Numbered from the stretch's first letter, positions 33,429-41,778 are shown. The stretch: DNA of 64,000 nucleotides from Candidatus Iainarchaeum andersonii SCGC AAA011-E11 (GCA_000402355.1 AQRS01000043.1:71458-135457); one strand, 5' to 3'. A program made the numbers and translations. Notes: generated from the sequence alone by a model not told the origin.

Positions 33429-34202
33429 TTACCTGACGTAGCTCAGGCCCGCGGCGGGCGCTTCCTCGCCCTCGTCAAACTGCTTATTGAGTTCGGAAAA
33501 GGCCTTTTCAATTTCCTTGGCCTCCTTTTCCATTGCCTCCATTTCAACCACAAAGCCGTAACGCTTAATCAAAAGCTCGATTATCTTCTTGGCCGCACCG
33601 GGGTCGCCGTAAACAAGGCGCGTGCTCGTCTCCCCCATTAAACAGGAGCCATTCAGGCCATATTCCTTACCTATCCCGATAAGCAAACCCGCGGCGCCGC
33701 TGATGAGGCCGACAGGCCTGTCATTCACCGCACCAAACTTTTTCCACTCCTCCATCTCCGCCTTGGTCGTGGACGCGACAATCACGTGCGGCTCGGAGTG
33801 AAGCCTCTTTTCGCCGACATTCAAGCCGGCCAGCGTGCAGATTTTTGCCGTGCCCCTCTGCTTCAGCGCCTCCACGATTGCGCGCGAAAACTCGAAATGC
33901 TCCTCCATCGAGGAAGACCTCGAATCAAGCGGAGGCTGAACCGGCCCCGAAAGGAACAAGTAATCCGAGCCCTTGAAAGGAAAATAATGTATTTCGTCCT
34001 TAATGAGGCTCACGAGACCCTTTTCCGTCTGCACGCTCGGGGGAAAAAAATCCGAAGTTATTTCCGCAATCTTTTCCGCCTTGAACTGCTTCAGCAGGTA
34101 ATCAACGCAAATCTTTCCCACGAGGCCTATTCCCGGCAGGCCCACAAAAAGAGTCGCGTCCCTGAATTTCTTTTCGGAAAGGAACTTTATCGTGGTTGGC
34201 AT
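33429..34202 (-). CDS. PAC2 family proteasome assembly chaperone-like protein
   Basis: 257 residues. The PAC2 family (archaeal PbaB) is linked to proteasome assembly. Visible family features are ATLFVGLPGIGLVGKICVDYLL, the acidic/aromatic block FFPPSVQTEKG, and the GAAGLLIGIGKEYG loop. The C-terminal 35 residues are a charged helix. Its ATG overlaps the aIF2 alpha stop by one base (TAATG). The common archaeal order puts nop10 between these two genes; it is absent here. Confidence 0.9.
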   Translation of the reverse strand: MPTTIKFLSEKKFRDATLFVGLPGIGLVGKICVDYLLKQFKAEKIAEITSDFFPPSVQTEKGLVSLIKDEIHYFPFKGSDYLFLSGPVQPPLDSRSSSMEEHFEFSRAIVEALKQRGTAKICTLAGLNVGEKRLHSEPHVIVASTTKAEMEEWKKFGAVNDRPVGLISGAAGLLIGIGKEYGLNGSCLMGETSTRLVYGDPGAAKKIIELLIKRYGFVVEMEAMEKEAKEIEKAFSELNKQFDEGEEAPAAGLSYVR

Positions 34203-34969
34203 TATTCCGACCTCACAAATTCCGCCTTGCCGCCCTTCGAGGAAATCGCGGAAATTATTTCATCGGAAGACGCCTTCAGGATTTTCTCCGCGGACTTGTA
34301 ATCAGTTGAAACGACCTTCACGGAATACTTTCCGGAACCCTCATAAGCGAAAACCGCCTTTTTCGCATTCTTCTTTTCCGCATCAGCAAAAGCAGCCCTG
34401 ATTTTTTCCGCGCCATCCGAGCCCGGAACAGAAATGACGAGCTTTCCGCGCACTTCCTTCTGCGGAATCTCAAAATTCTTTTCAATCAGCTCCAGAAGCG
34501 GCGCGACCCATTTTTTCGGGACGCCAGTCAATGCGGATTCCCCTTCAAGCAGGGCCGCGTTGAAGGCCGCGTAAAGCGAATCGTATTTCGCAAGCAGCGG
34601 CTCTGAAACCTCCTCCATTGCCTTTTCGGGCTTCTCCTTGAGCTGCACCGCAAGCAACTGAATGAGCTTCTGCGTCCTCTTGGTCTGCTTGTACTCTTCT
34701 ACTTTCGCGCGCTGCGCACTCGTGGGAACCTTTGTAAGGGAAATGTCTATGTGCCTCTTCTGCATGTCAACGTTAATGACTTTGCCCGCGCGCACCTGGC
34801 CTTCCTTGACGACATTCCTTATGTTCTTTACCCAACTGCTGCTGACCTCGGAAATGTGCACAAAACCCTGGAGAGTCCCGTATTCCATGAGCTCCATGAA
34901 CACGCCGTAATTCAGCACCTTAGTGATGCGCCCAATCACTATTTCGCCGACTTCCGGAAAATCATCCAT
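34202..34969 (-). CDS. eif2a: Translation initiation factor aIF2 subunit alpha
   Basis: 255 residues. The N-terminal S1 OB fold is GEIVIGRITKVLNYGVFMEL..GFVHISEVSSSWVKNI. A helical middle domain and the C-terminal alpha/beta domain that binds the gamma subunit follow. It partners aIF2 beta at 1.6 kb; the gamma subunit is not in this window. The gene lies 9 nt after eS27 and overlaps PAC2, within the GINS-eS27-aIF2a-PAC2 operon. Confidence 0.96.
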   Translation of the reverse strand: MDDFPEVGEIVIGRITKVLNYGVFMELMEYGTLQGFVHISEVSSSWVKNIRNVVKEGQVRAGKVINVDMQKRHIDISLTKVPTSAQRAKVEEYKQTKRTQKLIQLLAVQLKEKPEKAMEEVSEPLLAKYDSLYAAFNAALLEGESALTGVPKKWVAPLLELIEKNFEIPQKEVRGKLVISVPGSDGAEKIRAAFADAEKKNAKKAVFAYEGSGKYSVKVVSTDYKSAEKILKASSDEIISAISSKGGKAEFVRSE

Positions 34970-34978
34970 AAGGAAAAA

Positions 34979-35173
34979 CTACTCCAGCACCTTCAGAATC
35001 TTCGTCTTGAGGATTATTTTTGACGCGCCGGTCTGCGCGAGCTCCGAATTGCAGGCAACACAGCGCACCTTGCTCGAGGCCGCGCTGAAAACATTCTGCT
35101 CGTTGCCGCAGGCCGGGCATTTTATGCGGTAAAACTTTGTCTTTGGATTAGGTATCAAACCGGCATTGCTCAT
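34979..35173 (-). CDS. rps27e: 30S ribosomal protein eS27
   Basis: 64 residues, usual length for archaeal S27e. The zinc ribbon is intact: CPACGNEQ and CVACNSEL. The basic N terminus and the TGASKIIL segment match the family. Its ATG overlaps the GINS stop by 4 nt (ATGA). The usual upstream partner eL42 is absent; a replication gene takes its place. Confidence 0.95.
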   Translation of the reverse strand: MSNAGLIPNPKTKFYRIKCPACGNEQNVFSAASSKVRCVACNSELAQTGASKIILKTKILKVLE

Positions 35174-35727
35174 GAAATCACCTCAACAAGCTTCCTCTCC
35201 GAAAGGAGTTTCGCAATCTTTACGGGCAGTGAAACCACCACGCCCTTCTGGAAAGGCCCATAATCATCCATGTCCGAACCCACAAACTCGGGGATGTCAG
35301 AGAGAATCTTCACGGAAAGCTTATTTAAATCCTTCTTGTCCCCGCTCCTTTTTGCGCCGCCCGAAAAGATTTCCTCGAGAAGAGAATTGTGCTTTTCAAT
35401 GGTGGAAAGGATTTCGTGGAACATTTTCCTCTCCTGCAGCGCCAGGTGCTCGTCACTTACTTCCTTTGTGCGCGAAGAAACAAGGGCGCGGTTCAGAATC
35501 TTTTTTTCGCGCATCGCAAAAATCTCCTCGACCATTTTCTTGAGGTTCACGAAATCCCTGGCCTTGGTGGAGGAAAAATCCTTCAATGAAGCAAGGTAAT
35601 CCTGCTTCTCCTGCGAAAGGAAAGAATAAAGGCCGTTGTAAAACTCGGGCTCGACCTCGACAAGCTTCACTGTATTCTTTTCCAGCCTGTGGATGCGCCT
35701 GATCTCATCGTAAGAAAGTTCAGTCAT
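35170..35727 (-). CDS. GINS complex subunit (archaeal GINS15/51-like)
   Basis: 185 residues. GINS bridges MCM helicase and the GAN/Cdc45 nuclease at the replication fork. The helical A domain occupies residues 1-110 (YNGLYSFLSQEKQDYLASL, FVNLKKMVEEIFAMREKKI). The small beta-rich B domain comes last (DIPEFVGSDMDDYGPFQKGVVVSLP, then KIAKLLSERKLVEVI), the A-B order of the Sld5/Psf1 type. The start touches the end of priS with no gap. Coupling to PriS is common in archaea. Confidence 0.88.
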   Translation of the reverse strand: MTELSYDEIRRIHRLEKNTVKLVEVEPEFYNGLYSFLSQEKQDYLASLKDFSSTKARDFVNLKKMVEEIFAMREKKILNRALVSSRTKEVSDEHLALQERKMFHEILSTIEKHNSLLEEIFSGGAKRSGDKKDLNKLSVKILSDIPEFVGSDMDDYGPFQKGVVVSLPVKIAKLLSERKLVEVIS

Positions 35728-36954
35728 TCAGCTCACCAGCTCCGCACTGCCGCGCGCCAGCAGATAAAATGCCGCAAAGGAAGGCAACGACACTTCATCG
35801 CCATTAAAAGGGCCGAACCATCCGCCATTCAGATAAAATTTCGGCGCAACAACCTTGGAAAGCCTGACTTCTGCGCCGGAAAAAACAACGCACTCCTTCA
35901 AAGGGTTATGGGAAGGAAGCGCAGAAAGCGGAACCTCCTTTGCCTGCAAACCAGTTGAGCCGTGAAGTGTGTCCGGAACGCGGATTATCTTGTTTATGTC
36001 AATGGAAGTCTGCCTGTCTATCTCAAGCTTGTCCTCGGAAACCGCAAAGCCAAGCATTGAACCCCAGAAGCGCTCCGCATTTACCCCCGAACGGCCGCTA
36101 ACCAAAAAACCCCTGTCCATGCTACTAATAAGCCCCTGCTTTTCTTTTAATAATTTCTTGGCCTGGGAAACCTTTGCGTTGCCGAAAACCGCTATTTTCG
36201 AGGCATCCCCCTCATTGAAAAGAGCCTCTATCCGCTCAAGGATGCGCTTTGACCAGCCCTTTGCAGCACCTCTCTTGGGGCAGGAATAAGCCTTATTTGA
36301 ATAAACAAAGCCAAGGGCCCTCAAATCAAGATTTGTTCCCGTGAGATAATCAAGCAGCTCAAGGCGCGCGACCTTCGAAAAGCCCCTCACGGGAATGCCA
36401 CGCACATGCACATGATAGCCCTTGCTGCCGGAAAAATTCACGGAAACCCCTTCCGAAAAAGAGAAATCCTTCTCAAGAACCGAAATGAGGTTCAATGACT
36501 GCCGCCTCGTTTCCGCCAGGCAATCCGGGCAAACCCACTCTTCAACGCTTGCTCCGGAACCGCATTCCGCGCACACATCAACGTTGCCCTTTCCGGAAGC
36601 GCCGCACTTCGCATTCATGCATTGCCACGAGTCATGGGAAAGCTTGCAATCCGTTTTGATGTCATCCGCATCAAACTCATAAATCAGATCCGCGCCGAGC
36701 AAACCCTTCTTCTCCATCGGCCTGTCGGCAGGCCTCGAGTAAAGCGCGTCCGAATAGGAAATGTAGAACGGGGTTTTTTCGCGCAGAAAAGAATTCATTT
36801 CAGCGGCATCCCTGAAAGCGAGGTGCCTTGAGGAAATCTTCTTCCCGAAAACCCCGAAGCCGAATTCCCTTGCGCTTATTTCCGGCACGGAGCCGATAGT
36901 GTGCGCACTATAAAAGCCGCGCAGCATCCCTCTGAGAAAATCCTCCGCCCCCAT
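35728..36954 (-). CDS. priS: DNA primase small (catalytic) subunit PriS
   Basis: 408 residues. The catalytic aspartates are in YEFDADDI. An inserted zinc-binding region has three CxxC-like pairs (CMNAKC, CAEC, CPDC), more than the usual single motif. SGSKGYHVHV binds the incoming nucleotide. The C-terminal third is family-typical. It is separate from PriL, unlike the fused primases of some DPANN lineages. A TATA-like CTTTATTAATTG lies about 25-35 nt before ATG 36954. Confidence 0.95.
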   Translation of the reverse strand: MGAEDFLRGMLRGFYSAHTIGSVPEISAREFGFGVFGKKISSRHLAFRDAAEMNSFLREKTPFYISYSDALYSRPADRPMEKKGLLGADLIYEFDADDIKTDCKLSHDSWQCMNAKCGASGKGNVDVCAECGSGASVEEWVCPDCLAETRRQSLNLISVLEKDFSFSEGVSVNFSGSKGYHVHVRGIPVRGFSKVARLELLDYLTGTNLDLRALGFVYSNKAYSCPKRGAAKGWSKRILERIEALFNEGDASKIAVFGNAKVSQAKKLLKEKQGLISSMDRGFLVSGRSGVNAERFWGSMLGFAVSEDKLEIDRQTSIDINKIIRVPDTLHGSTGLQAKEVPLSALPSHNPLKECVVFSGAEVRLSKVVAPKFYLNGGWFGPFNGDEVSLPSFAAFYLLARGSAELVS

Positions 36955-36999
36955 AATTTAGGTTGGCGGAAAACAATTAATAAAGCGTTAAGAAAAAAA

Positions 37000-37035
37000 A
37001 GAACGGGAAAAAAGGTAAAAAATTCCGATTAGCGT
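37000..37035 (-). terminator. T-tract terminator between the mini-ORF and priS
   Basis: On the minus strand, after the mini-ORF stop, the sequence has TTTTTTACCTTTTTTCCCG and then TTCTTTTTTTTCTTAACG. These consecutive T tracts form a strong archaeal terminator, so the mini-ORF and priS are probably separate transcripts. Confidence 0.6.
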
Positions 37036-37057
37036 TATGTTATGCAAAAAAGCCCGT

Positions 37058-37096
37058 TTATTTCCTTTTTGCTTTCTTTTTCTTCTTGGCTGCCAT
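37058..37096 (-). CDS. Mini-ORF encoding a 12-residue Lys-rich peptide
   Basis: The peptide is MAAKKKKKAKRK. A near-ideal Shine-Dalgarno sequence (GGGAGG) lies 8 nt before the ATG, better than most genes here. Upstream is an A/T-rich TATA-like stretch (TTAATTAAAT, about 37144-37153) and a TTTTTCCACA/TGTGAAAAA hairpin in the leader. Two T-tract terminators follow the stop. It is thus a self-contained unit between priL and priS. It may be a real micro-protein, a decoy/leader ORF or part of a small RNA; I recognise no family. Confidence 0.5.
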   Translation of the reverse strand: MAAKKKKKAKRK

Positions 37097-37236
37097 TGGT
37101 GCTAACCTCCCTTGAAAATTTTTTCACATTTTGTGTGGAAAAAATTTAATTAACTAAGGGCCTTTCCATATTTAAAGTTTTGCAAACGCGCCTCAAAATG
37201 ATTTTTCCGTGCAATTGCGAAAAAAATCAGGAAAAA

Positions 37237-38346
37237 CTATTCCGATGCCGAAAATATTTTTTCCCCGCCGATTGATTCCGGGTGCGGCTTGGATTTTTCG
37301 CGGGTGTAAAACTGCACCGGGTGGCTCACGCGGCAATTCGCAACGCACAAATTATAGGAGCGCATCTTGTCGCAGCTCGGCGCACTGTACCCCGGCGCAG
37401 ACCCGCGCCGGTAGGGTGCACCATCTTCGCTTGTACTCGATGAACCTGGCTTCGCACCAGCACCGCCCTTCATTCCGGTGAGCCTCTCAACCTGGTAGCG
37501 CGTGGTTCTCTCGTTGAAGTTCGGGGTCTGCCTGTACATGTCTATTATTTTTTCCGGCTCCATGCCGATGGAATAAAGGAAAGTTGCAATCGCGAACCTC
37601 GCGGAGTGGTTCACCTTTACCCCCGCTATAAGCTCGGAATAAATTTTTGCCATGCAAGGCGGAAAATTTTCCGGGACAACGCCCCCGAAATCCGTCCTGG
37701 AAAACTGCTTCCTCGAAACCTCGGCGAATCTTCCTTTGAGCGAATCCGCGGCGCTTTTGAACTGCGCCGGCACGCCCCTCACGGGAACCGGCAGCGATTC
37801 GCGCAGCTCCTGCGCAACAATCATTGAAACGTGCCGCGCGAACAGGTTCCTGTCAAGGAAAACTTTTCCTTTGGAAACCTGGGCATTCGCGAGCTTCATA
37901 GAAGCCGAGTCAAGCTCCGGCCTGAGGTAATCTGAAAGGGCTAGTTCGACAAAAAAAAATTTGTCCTCCGAAAGGTTCGCCTTGAGGCCGAGGTCCATCG
38001 CGATGCCGAGGAGAACGTCGCTCTTTTCATTCTCGAGATTCAGAAAAACCGAATCGGAAACCATTGAGCAGAATTTCCTGTACAGCTCAAAGCGGTCAAT
38101 CATTGAAACAAGTATTTTTGCGGCAGGGAACGCGAGAATCTCGTCAAGGAGAAGCCCGGGGGATGCCTCGATGCGCGGGCCGTAATTTTTTTCCTCGAAA
38201 GCCGAGGCAACCATTGACCCGGCTCGGCGCAGGACGCTTTCCGGAATGTCCTCGAGCAAGTATCCCGACTGCTTTACGGCCATCTTTGCTGCCGTGGAGA
38301 AAAAATATTTCTGCGCAAACCTAAGCTCTTCAATCGGTTGCTGCAT
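37237..38346 (-). CDS. priL: DNA primase large subunit PriL
   Basis: 369 residues. PriL carries a 4Fe-4S cluster and helps PriS start primers. The helical N-terminal domain covers residues 1-200. The C-terminal domain has PPCMAKIYSELIAGVKVNHSARFAIATFLYSIG and cysteines in APSCDKMRSYNLCVANCRVSHPV, giving the cluster ligands. A Gly/Ser-rich insert (about residues 298-325) lies just before the last cysteines. It is 4 nt downstream of PCNA-1. Confidence 0.93.
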   Translation of the reverse strand: MQQPIEELRFAQKYFFSTAAKMAVKQSGYLLEDIPESVLRRAGSMVASAFEEKNYGPRIEASPGLLLDEILAFPAAKILVSMIDRFELYRKFCSMVSDSVFLNLENEKSDVLLGIAMDLGLKANLSEDKFFFVELALSDYLRPELDSASMKLANAQVSKGKVFLDRNLFARHVSMIVAQELRESLPVPVRGVPAQFKSAADSLKGRFAEVSRKQFSRTDFGGVVPENFPPCMAKIYSELIAGVKVNHSARFAIATFLYSIGMEPEKIIDMYRQTPNFNERTTRYQVERLTGMKGGAGAKPGSSSTSEDGAPYRRGSAPGYSAPSCDKMRSYNLCVANCRVSHPVQFYTREKSKPHPESIGGEKIFSASE

Positions 38347-38350
38347 GCTA

Positions 38351-39070
38351 TCACAACAGCATGTGCGCGAGGTAAAACCTTATCTCGCTGGCCCCTATTT
38401 TATAGCTCACCTTCATCGGGGCGTCGCTCTTGAGCTCAAGCGCCACTATTGAATCGGCATCGGCCTCCCTGATTATGTTCTGCAGGAAATTAAGCGAATA
38501 CTTCGAGACAACATCCTCCTTCGAAACAACCTTCACGCCTTTTGACTGCGAGGAAGAATTCAATGTGCCCGCGGAGCCCTTCGCATCGAGAAAAAACTTG
38601 TCGCCTTTCGTGCGGATGACCACGCTCGAACTGAAAAGCGACGCGTCCTTCAGCGCTTCCTTAAGGAGGCGGGAATTGATTTCTATGTGCGCACCATATC
38701 CAGATTCCGGCAGCTTGAGTTCCTCGTCAGAAACGTCAATCAAGGGAAGCCTGAACGAGCGCTCAAGCTCGCCGCTGAGGCTCACCAATAACTCTGAATC
38801 CGTGATGTCAATGGTTATGCTGTCGCTCGGAAGCGCCCTAGCAAGTATTTTTCCCAATTCAAGTATGTTCACGCCTATGAAGCACGGCTCTATGGAATAT
38901 GAGCCAAACAGCTTCTTGTCCACGAAAAAGTCGACCAAAAGGATCTGGCTCGGGTCAATCGCGCGGAAATGCACGCCCTTGTCGTTGAAGCGGAAATTCC
39001 CTTCAGGAATGAAAGAGGAAATTGCCTCCACCCCGGATTTGAAAAATGCGGCGTCCTTAAGCTCTATCAA
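38351..39070 (-). CDS. pcn: DNA sliding clamp PCNA, paralogue 1
   Basis: 239 residues, normal PCNA length. The two-domain clamp fold is shown by FRFNDKGVHFRAIDPSQILLVDFFV (domain 1 and its DNA-facing helix), the interdomain connector near LIDVSDEEL, and the C-terminal DAPMKVSYKIGASEIRFYLAHML. It heads the pcna-priL unit and is divergent from rpiB. A second, clearly different PCNA lies 670 nt away on the same strand. Confidence 0.95.
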   Translation of the reverse strand: MIELKDAAFFKSGVEAISSFIPEGNFRFNDKGVHFRAIDPSQILLVDFFVDKKLFGSYSIEPCFIGVNILELGKILARALPSDSITIDITDSELLVSLSGELERSFRLPLIDVSDEELKLPESGYGAHIEINSRLLKEALKDASLFSSSVVIRTKGDKFFLDAKGSAGTLNSSSQSKGVKVVSKEDVVSKYSLNFLQNIIREADADSIVALELKSDAPMKVSYKIGASEIRFYLAHMLL

Positions 39071-39137
39071 GTTTTACCCCAAAGAATTGAACCCCACTAT
39101 ATGGTTTAAATCTTTTTGTTACACAATAGTTTCGGCT

Positions 39138-39255
39138 GTTGGGTGCGAATACCATCTCCTTGTCCCCTGCGGGGACGAGGCCTCGTCCCATATGGGGCAA
39201 GGTCGCCTTGGGGCTCGATGGTAAAAACGCAGTCCCGAGGCAACAGGGTGAAAAA
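39138..39255 (+). promoter_or_regulatory. Structured leader upstream of rpiB
   Basis: CCATC (39152-39156) pairs with GATGG (39217-39221), enclosing a CCCCTGCGGGG hairpin (39164-39174), a GAGGCCTC palindrome and a CCCATATGGG hairpin. CAAGG at 39198-39202 can pair either with CCTTG at 39058+100 (39158-39162) or with CCTTG at 39206-39210, so two folds exclude each other. A TATA box (GTTTAAATC, about 39105-39113) would start transcription near 39138, placing all of this in the rpiB mRNA leader. Confidence 0.45.
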
Positions 39256-39708
39256 ATGAAGGTTTATCTAGGTTCGGATCACGCGGGCTATAAGCTCAAG
39301 GAATACGTGCAAAAGCACCTACTACAGAAAAAGGGCTTTGAAACCATTGATTTGGGCACGCATTCGGAAGACTCCGTTGATTACCCGGATTTTGCGGAAA
39401 AAGTGGCCGAAAAAGTGATGCAAGGCAAAAATGCTTTCGGAATCCTCATGTGCGGCACAGGAATAGGCATGAGCATCAGCGCGAACAAAATCAAAGGAAT
39501 CAGAGCCGCGGTAGTTTACGACAGATACACCGCGAGAGTTGCGCGCGAACACAACAACGCGAACATAATCTGTATCGGCGGAAAAACCACGAAAACTCCG
39601 GAAGCGGCAAAAATCCTCGACGCTTTTTTCTCCGCAAAAAAGCCCTTGAAAGGCTCGAGGCACGCGAGAAGGGTAAAGAAGATAGGCGCGCTTGAAGAGA
39701 TTTACTGA
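39256..39708 (+). CDS. rpiB: Ribose-5-phosphate isomerase B
   Basis: 150 residues. RpiB/LacAB fold: VYLGSDHAGYKLKEY at the N terminus, TIDLGTHSEDSVDYPDFA, and the active-site cysteine in ILMCGTGIGMSISANK. It interconverts ribose-5-phosphate and ribulose-5-phosphate, feeding nucleotide synthesis. ATG 39256 has GGGTG as SD sequence 5 nt upstream. The gene lies between the two PCNA genes but on the opposite strand. Confidence 0.95.
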   Translation: MKVYLGSDHAGYKLKEYVQKHLLQKKGFETIDLGTHSEDSVDYPDFAEKVAEKVMQGKNAFGILMCGTGIGMSISANKIKGIRAAVVYDRYTARVAREHNNANIICIGGKTTKTPEAAKILDAFFSAKKPLKGSRHARRVKKIGALEEIY

Positions 39709-39736
39709 AAATAATGTCTTTTGATATTAAATCGCT

Positions 39737-40483
39737 TCAATCCGACTCTATTCTCGGCGCGAGGAAGTAAGTGAGCTTCCCCTCGCCCACAGAATAAGAA
39801 ATTTCCACGGGCGCGTTGGACTTGAGCTTTACAAGGACTTCGGTGTCGGAAGAGGCGGCCTTCACTATGTTCGAGAGGTAATCAAGGGGGAACATTGCCC
39901 TTGTTTCCTCGCCTGCCTTGAGGGAAACCATCTGCTCATCCTTCTGCGCATAAACGTTTTCCACATTCCCCTTGCTGGAGTTCGCCTTCACAACGAACGA
40001 ATCGTTCTCAACCGAAAGCACTACGTGCGTTGAAATCAGCGCGGCATCCTTGAAGCTGTCCTGCAGGGCGCCCGCCATTATCTTCACTTCCGAATCAAAG
40101 TCAATGCGCGGCATCGGCAAGTCGGCACCGCCCAGGTTAAGCAGCGGAATCGAGAAAGTCCTCTTCGAGCCGCCCACAAAAATCACGGAAAGCTTTGAAT
40201 TGTCATTCCCAATCGCCAAAGCAAGGGAATCGTTTGCCTTTGCGCGCGACATCACCTGGCTGAAATAATTCAAATCCACGCCAAGCTTGATGGGCTCGCC
40301 AAAATCAAAAACCTTGAAGGCCTTTTTCGGCAGCACGAAATCAACGAGCGAAATCTGCGAGGCATCGGTTGCCTTGAGGCTCAAACCATTAGCATCAACA
40401 ACGAATTCGGCCTCGTCAACGAGCACGGATATTCCCTCCACAAACTTCTTGAAAACGGAGGCATTTCCATACACGAGGTTCAA
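39737..40483 (-). CDS. pcn: DNA sliding clamp PCNA, paralogue 2
   Basis: 248 residues. Clamp features are FVVDANGLSLKATDASQISLVDFVLPKKAF, the repeat structure of two domains, and SNAPVEISYSVGEGKLTYFLAPRIESD at the end. The canonical APRIE-like C terminus is better kept here than in paralogue 1, which ends AHMLL. One may have specialised or the two may form a mixed ring. It is convergent with rpiB and follows the signal peptidase gene. Confidence 0.95.
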   Translation of the reverse strand: MNLVYGNASVFKKFVEGISVLVDEAEFVVDANGLSLKATDASQISLVDFVLPKKAFKVFDFGEPIKLGVDLNYFSQVMSRAKANDSLALAIGNDNSKLSVIFVGGSKRTFSIPLLNLGGADLPMPRIDFDSEVKIMAGALQDSFKDAALISTHVVLSVENDSFVVKANSSKGNVENVYAQKDEQMVSLKAGEETRAMFPLDYLSNIVKAASSDTEVLVKLKSNAPVEISYSVGEGKLTYFLAPRIESD

Positions 40484-40516
40484 ATCAACACCAGAAACAT
40501 TGCAAAACGGAATCCT

Positions 40517-41446
40517 TTAAAAACCGTTCATGAGGGAAAGCGCCTCGCGCCGGTCAGGGGATGAAAACGCGCACCCAAACAAATCCACCTTGCCCTTAAA
40601 GGAAATGCCAAGGCAATTGAAGAACCACGGCAAATCATCAAAAATGAGGAGCTTCGCATAACCTATCAAAGGAACATGGAAAAGATAAACACCCTTTACC
40701 GAACCGGCTGAAACCGGGTTCACGGTTATGCAGTTGTAGGCAGAGCCCGTTTTGCCGCAGTCCTCGTCAATCCGGTTATTGTTGTCCCCGAGAGTAATCA
40801 GGAAATTCCCGTCGGAAGCATGCAGCAGCAAAACCCCGCGATGGATAATATCACGTTTCAGCAGCGGCGAGTAATAAACCACTATCGGCCCCTTTGAATC
40901 CAGCGCGTATTCATTGCCGCTTATTTTCAGTGCCGAAGGCCTCAGCCTGCCGGAAGCATCTATGGAGTAACCCACCTCCGCAAAATCCGAAAGGGTTTTG
41001 CCGGCAACCGCAAAATCTAGCGCCGCGAAACCCATTGAAAAGTTTTTGGAGCCGGAAAGCAGAACTATGTCGCCGCGGTAAAGCGTAGGCTCCATCGAGC
41101 CCGAATAAACAATCATTAAAGGGGCATTCGAGCCCAAAAGGAACGCAAGGACGAAATTGTAAAGCACGAACGCGAAAAGAAACGCGGAGAGCAGATAAAC
41201 GGACCACTTTACGGACTCGCTTTTCTCGAAAAAATAAAGGTACGCGTAAACCGCGCTCAGGAAAACAAAAACCATGGGCGGGTTCGCGGTGATTAAAGAG
41301 ACCAAAATCAGGAGCGCGGCGTAGCTCGCGAAAAAAACAAGCAACTGAATTTTTTTGGGAGCGGCCTCGATTTTAGGGAGTATGAATTTGTCCACGTAAG
41401 TGAACGGGTCAAGCCACTTGAGTTTTTCCTTCAACGCGCGCAGCAT
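40517..41446 (-). CDS. Signal peptidase I (archaeal/ER type) with membrane N-terminal domain
   Basis: 309 residues. Three membrane spans (about residues 35-110) come before the catalytic region. Motifs are VYSGSMEPTL (nucleophile Ser), DIIHRG (His in place of the bacterial Lys) and TLGDNNNRIDE. It removes signal peptides from exported proteins such as the S-layer protein. The periplasm-facing domain has an insert between the Ser and His motifs. ATG 41446 is used; TTG 41476 and GTG 41458 are upstream alternatives with no extra support. PCNA-2 follows after 33 nt. Confidence 0.88.
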   Translation of the reverse strand: MLRALKEKLKWLDPFTYVDKFILPKIEAAPKKIQLLVFFASYAALLILVSLITANPPMVFVFLSAVYAYLYFFEKSESVKWSVYLLSAFLFAFVLYNFVLAFLLGSNAPLMIVYSGSMEPTLYRGDIVLLSGSKNFSMGFAALDFAVAGKTLSDFAEVGYSIDASGRLRPSALKISGNEYALDSKGPIVVYYSPLLKRDIIHRGVLLLHASDGNFLITLGDNNNRIDEDCGKTGSAYNCITVNPVSAGSVKGVYLFHVPLIGYAKLLIFDDLPWFFNCLGISFKGKVDLFGCAFSSPDRREALSLMNGF

Positions 41447-41491
41447 CGCAAAGCACACAGCAATAAAAGGAAGCAATCAGGCGGAAAAAAT

Positions 41492-41767
41492 TTATTTGAG
41501 GGACTTGGAAACCTTTTTGCCGAAATCATCAAGGTCTTCCTCGATTGCCTTGGCGGCATCTTCGAGGGCCTTTTTCGGCGATTTTCCCTTTGTCTTCACG
41601 ATGAACTTCGCATTCCTGCCCATCGGGTGCTCGAGAATGTACGAGGCGAATTCAACCGACTTGTCCTCAAGGAGCTTTTCCTTCAAAAGGTTCGGGAATG
41701 TGTGGCGCTCGCCCTCAAGCCTGAATTCCGCGGTTTCCTTGCCGCTTCTAATCACTTCAATCTTCAT
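41492..41767 (-). CDS. rpo11: DNA-directed RNA polymerase subunit Rpo11 (RpoL)
   Basis: 91 residues. Rpo11 pairs with Rpo3 in the alpha-like assembly platform of archaeal RNA polymerase. The family pattern is clear: EGERHTFPNLLKEKLLEDKSVEFASYILEHPMGRNAKFIVKTKGKSPKKAL. ATG 41767 is chosen because it starts at the first strand of the fold. It lies 11 nt after csl4, a known archaeal pairing. Confidence 0.95.
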   Translation of the reverse strand: MKIEVIRSGKETAEFRLEGERHTFPNLLKEKLLEDKSVEFASYILEHPMGRNAKFIVKTKGKSPKKALEDAAKAIEEDLDDFGKKVSKSLK

Positions 41768-41778
41768 GCAAACCAACC

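Noticed and set aside
38430..39224. Plus-strand open frame over PCNA-1
   Set aside because: It is the antisense shadow of a well-conserved PCNA gene.
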